Source of the DNA: Saprospiraceae bacterium
GTDB taxonomy: Bacteria > Bacteroidota > Bacteroidia > Chitinophagales > Saprospiraceae
Assembly (NCBI GenBank): GCA_020628645.1
Contig: JAHDES010000036.1
Span: 1-61,465, forward strand
Reading direction: 5' to 3'
DNA: 61,465 nt
The stretch's first letter is position 1. Each line of letters opens with the position of its first letter. The position numbers and the translations under genes are program-made. The notes under the pieces were generated by a model, which searched no databases, was not told where the DNA came from, and saw only the letters and a list, made by a program, of their open reading frames with translations. Positions 61,410-61,465 of this stretch are shown here, piece after piece.

Positions 61410-61465
61410 ATGGAACTTAGACAAATCCTGTGGAACAGTATTGCTATAATTGCGTCGGGTATCGA
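61410..61465 (+). CDS. First codons of a gene cut by the right edge
   Basis: An ATG at 61410 opens a frame that runs to the window end (18 codons, MELRQILWNSIAIIASGI). The hydrophobic IAIIASGI suggests an early membrane segment. Too short to identify; the frame may also be chance. Confidence 0.4.
   Translation, partial: MELRQILWNSIAIIASGI

Noticed and set aside
1-61465. CRISPR array, prophage, IS element or rRNA operon
   Set aside because: No direct-repeat/spacer array, integrase, transposase, capsid gene or rRNA-like sequence is seen. The 93-bp repeats lie inside one coding frame.

Overview
The window is AT-rich chromosomal DNA from a Bacteroidota bacterium. The support is consistent across the window: several TonB-dependent receptors, some with an N-terminal carboxypeptidase-regulatory-like domain; secreted proteins ending in a type IX secretion (T9SS) C-terminal sorting domain; SprB-like repeats; families largely typical of this phylum (DUF4249, DUF2911, DUF5074/YncE-like); and promoter boxes of the Bacteroidota form TAnnTTTG. 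Domain style (MopE-like metal-binding motif, P-domain, SprB repeats, large secreted proteins) suggests a Saprospiria/Chitinophagia-like lineage, but that placement is inference. I see no phage, no IS element, no CRISPR array and no tRNA or rRNA gene, so this looks like core chromosome with lineage-specific surface genes.

Layout. 1-5464: the start of a secreted protein with 93-bp tandem repeats (cut by the left edge, minus strand), a TonB receptor plus DUF4249 lipoprotein pair, and a minus-strand lipoprotein. 5650-14410: minus-strand genes for a DUF547 lipoprotein, PrmA, a 1508-residue secreted protein of unknown role, a GT39-like membrane glycosyltransferase and a SpoU-type RNA methylase. 14799-20707: CCA-adding enzyme, DEAD-box helicase, a secreted repeat/peptidoglycan-binding protein, an outer-membrane beta-barrel candidate and RimM. 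20693-25104: minus-strand pabC-pabB (folate branch) and a tightly packed rluD / DUF1415 / acyl-CoA reductase cluster. 25281-31897: a secreted protein of the kind often labelled asparagine synthetase B, a small secreted protein, moaC, leuS and aroC. 32180-37183: two T9SS cargo proteins, a CBS-domain protein, a YkuK-like RNase H-fold protein and a Sua5/YrdC protein.

37339-45547: a second beta-barrel receptor, a MORN/TonB-C lipoprotein and a 1451-residue mosaic adhesin-like T9SS cargo. 45596-51693: SbcC, then a coiled-coil protein, a two-TM PspA/ESCRT-III-like helical protein and a small basic ORF; this last trio is the least explained part of the window. 51820-57932: a lipoprotein, an LptF/LptG-type permease, a PAP2 phosphatase, a BtuB-like receptor and a YncE-like beta-propeller lipoprotein; the last two resemble the BtuB-BtuG vitamin B12 uptake arrangement. 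58007-61465: TyrS, a bile acid:sodium symporter-family transporter, a DUF2911 protein and the first codons of a gene cut by the right edge.

Housekeeping genes for translation and RNA (prmA, cca, rimM, rluD, leuS, tyrS, sua5, helicase) are interleaved with envelope genes. Several genes are separated by strong hairpins that I read as terminators. Four conserved genes (cca, rimM, sbcC, the LptF/G-like gene) begin at TTG or GTG, and several other starts are best placed downstream of the longest possible ORF; those choices are explained in the entries. All functional names come from reading motifs by eye; no database search was run.
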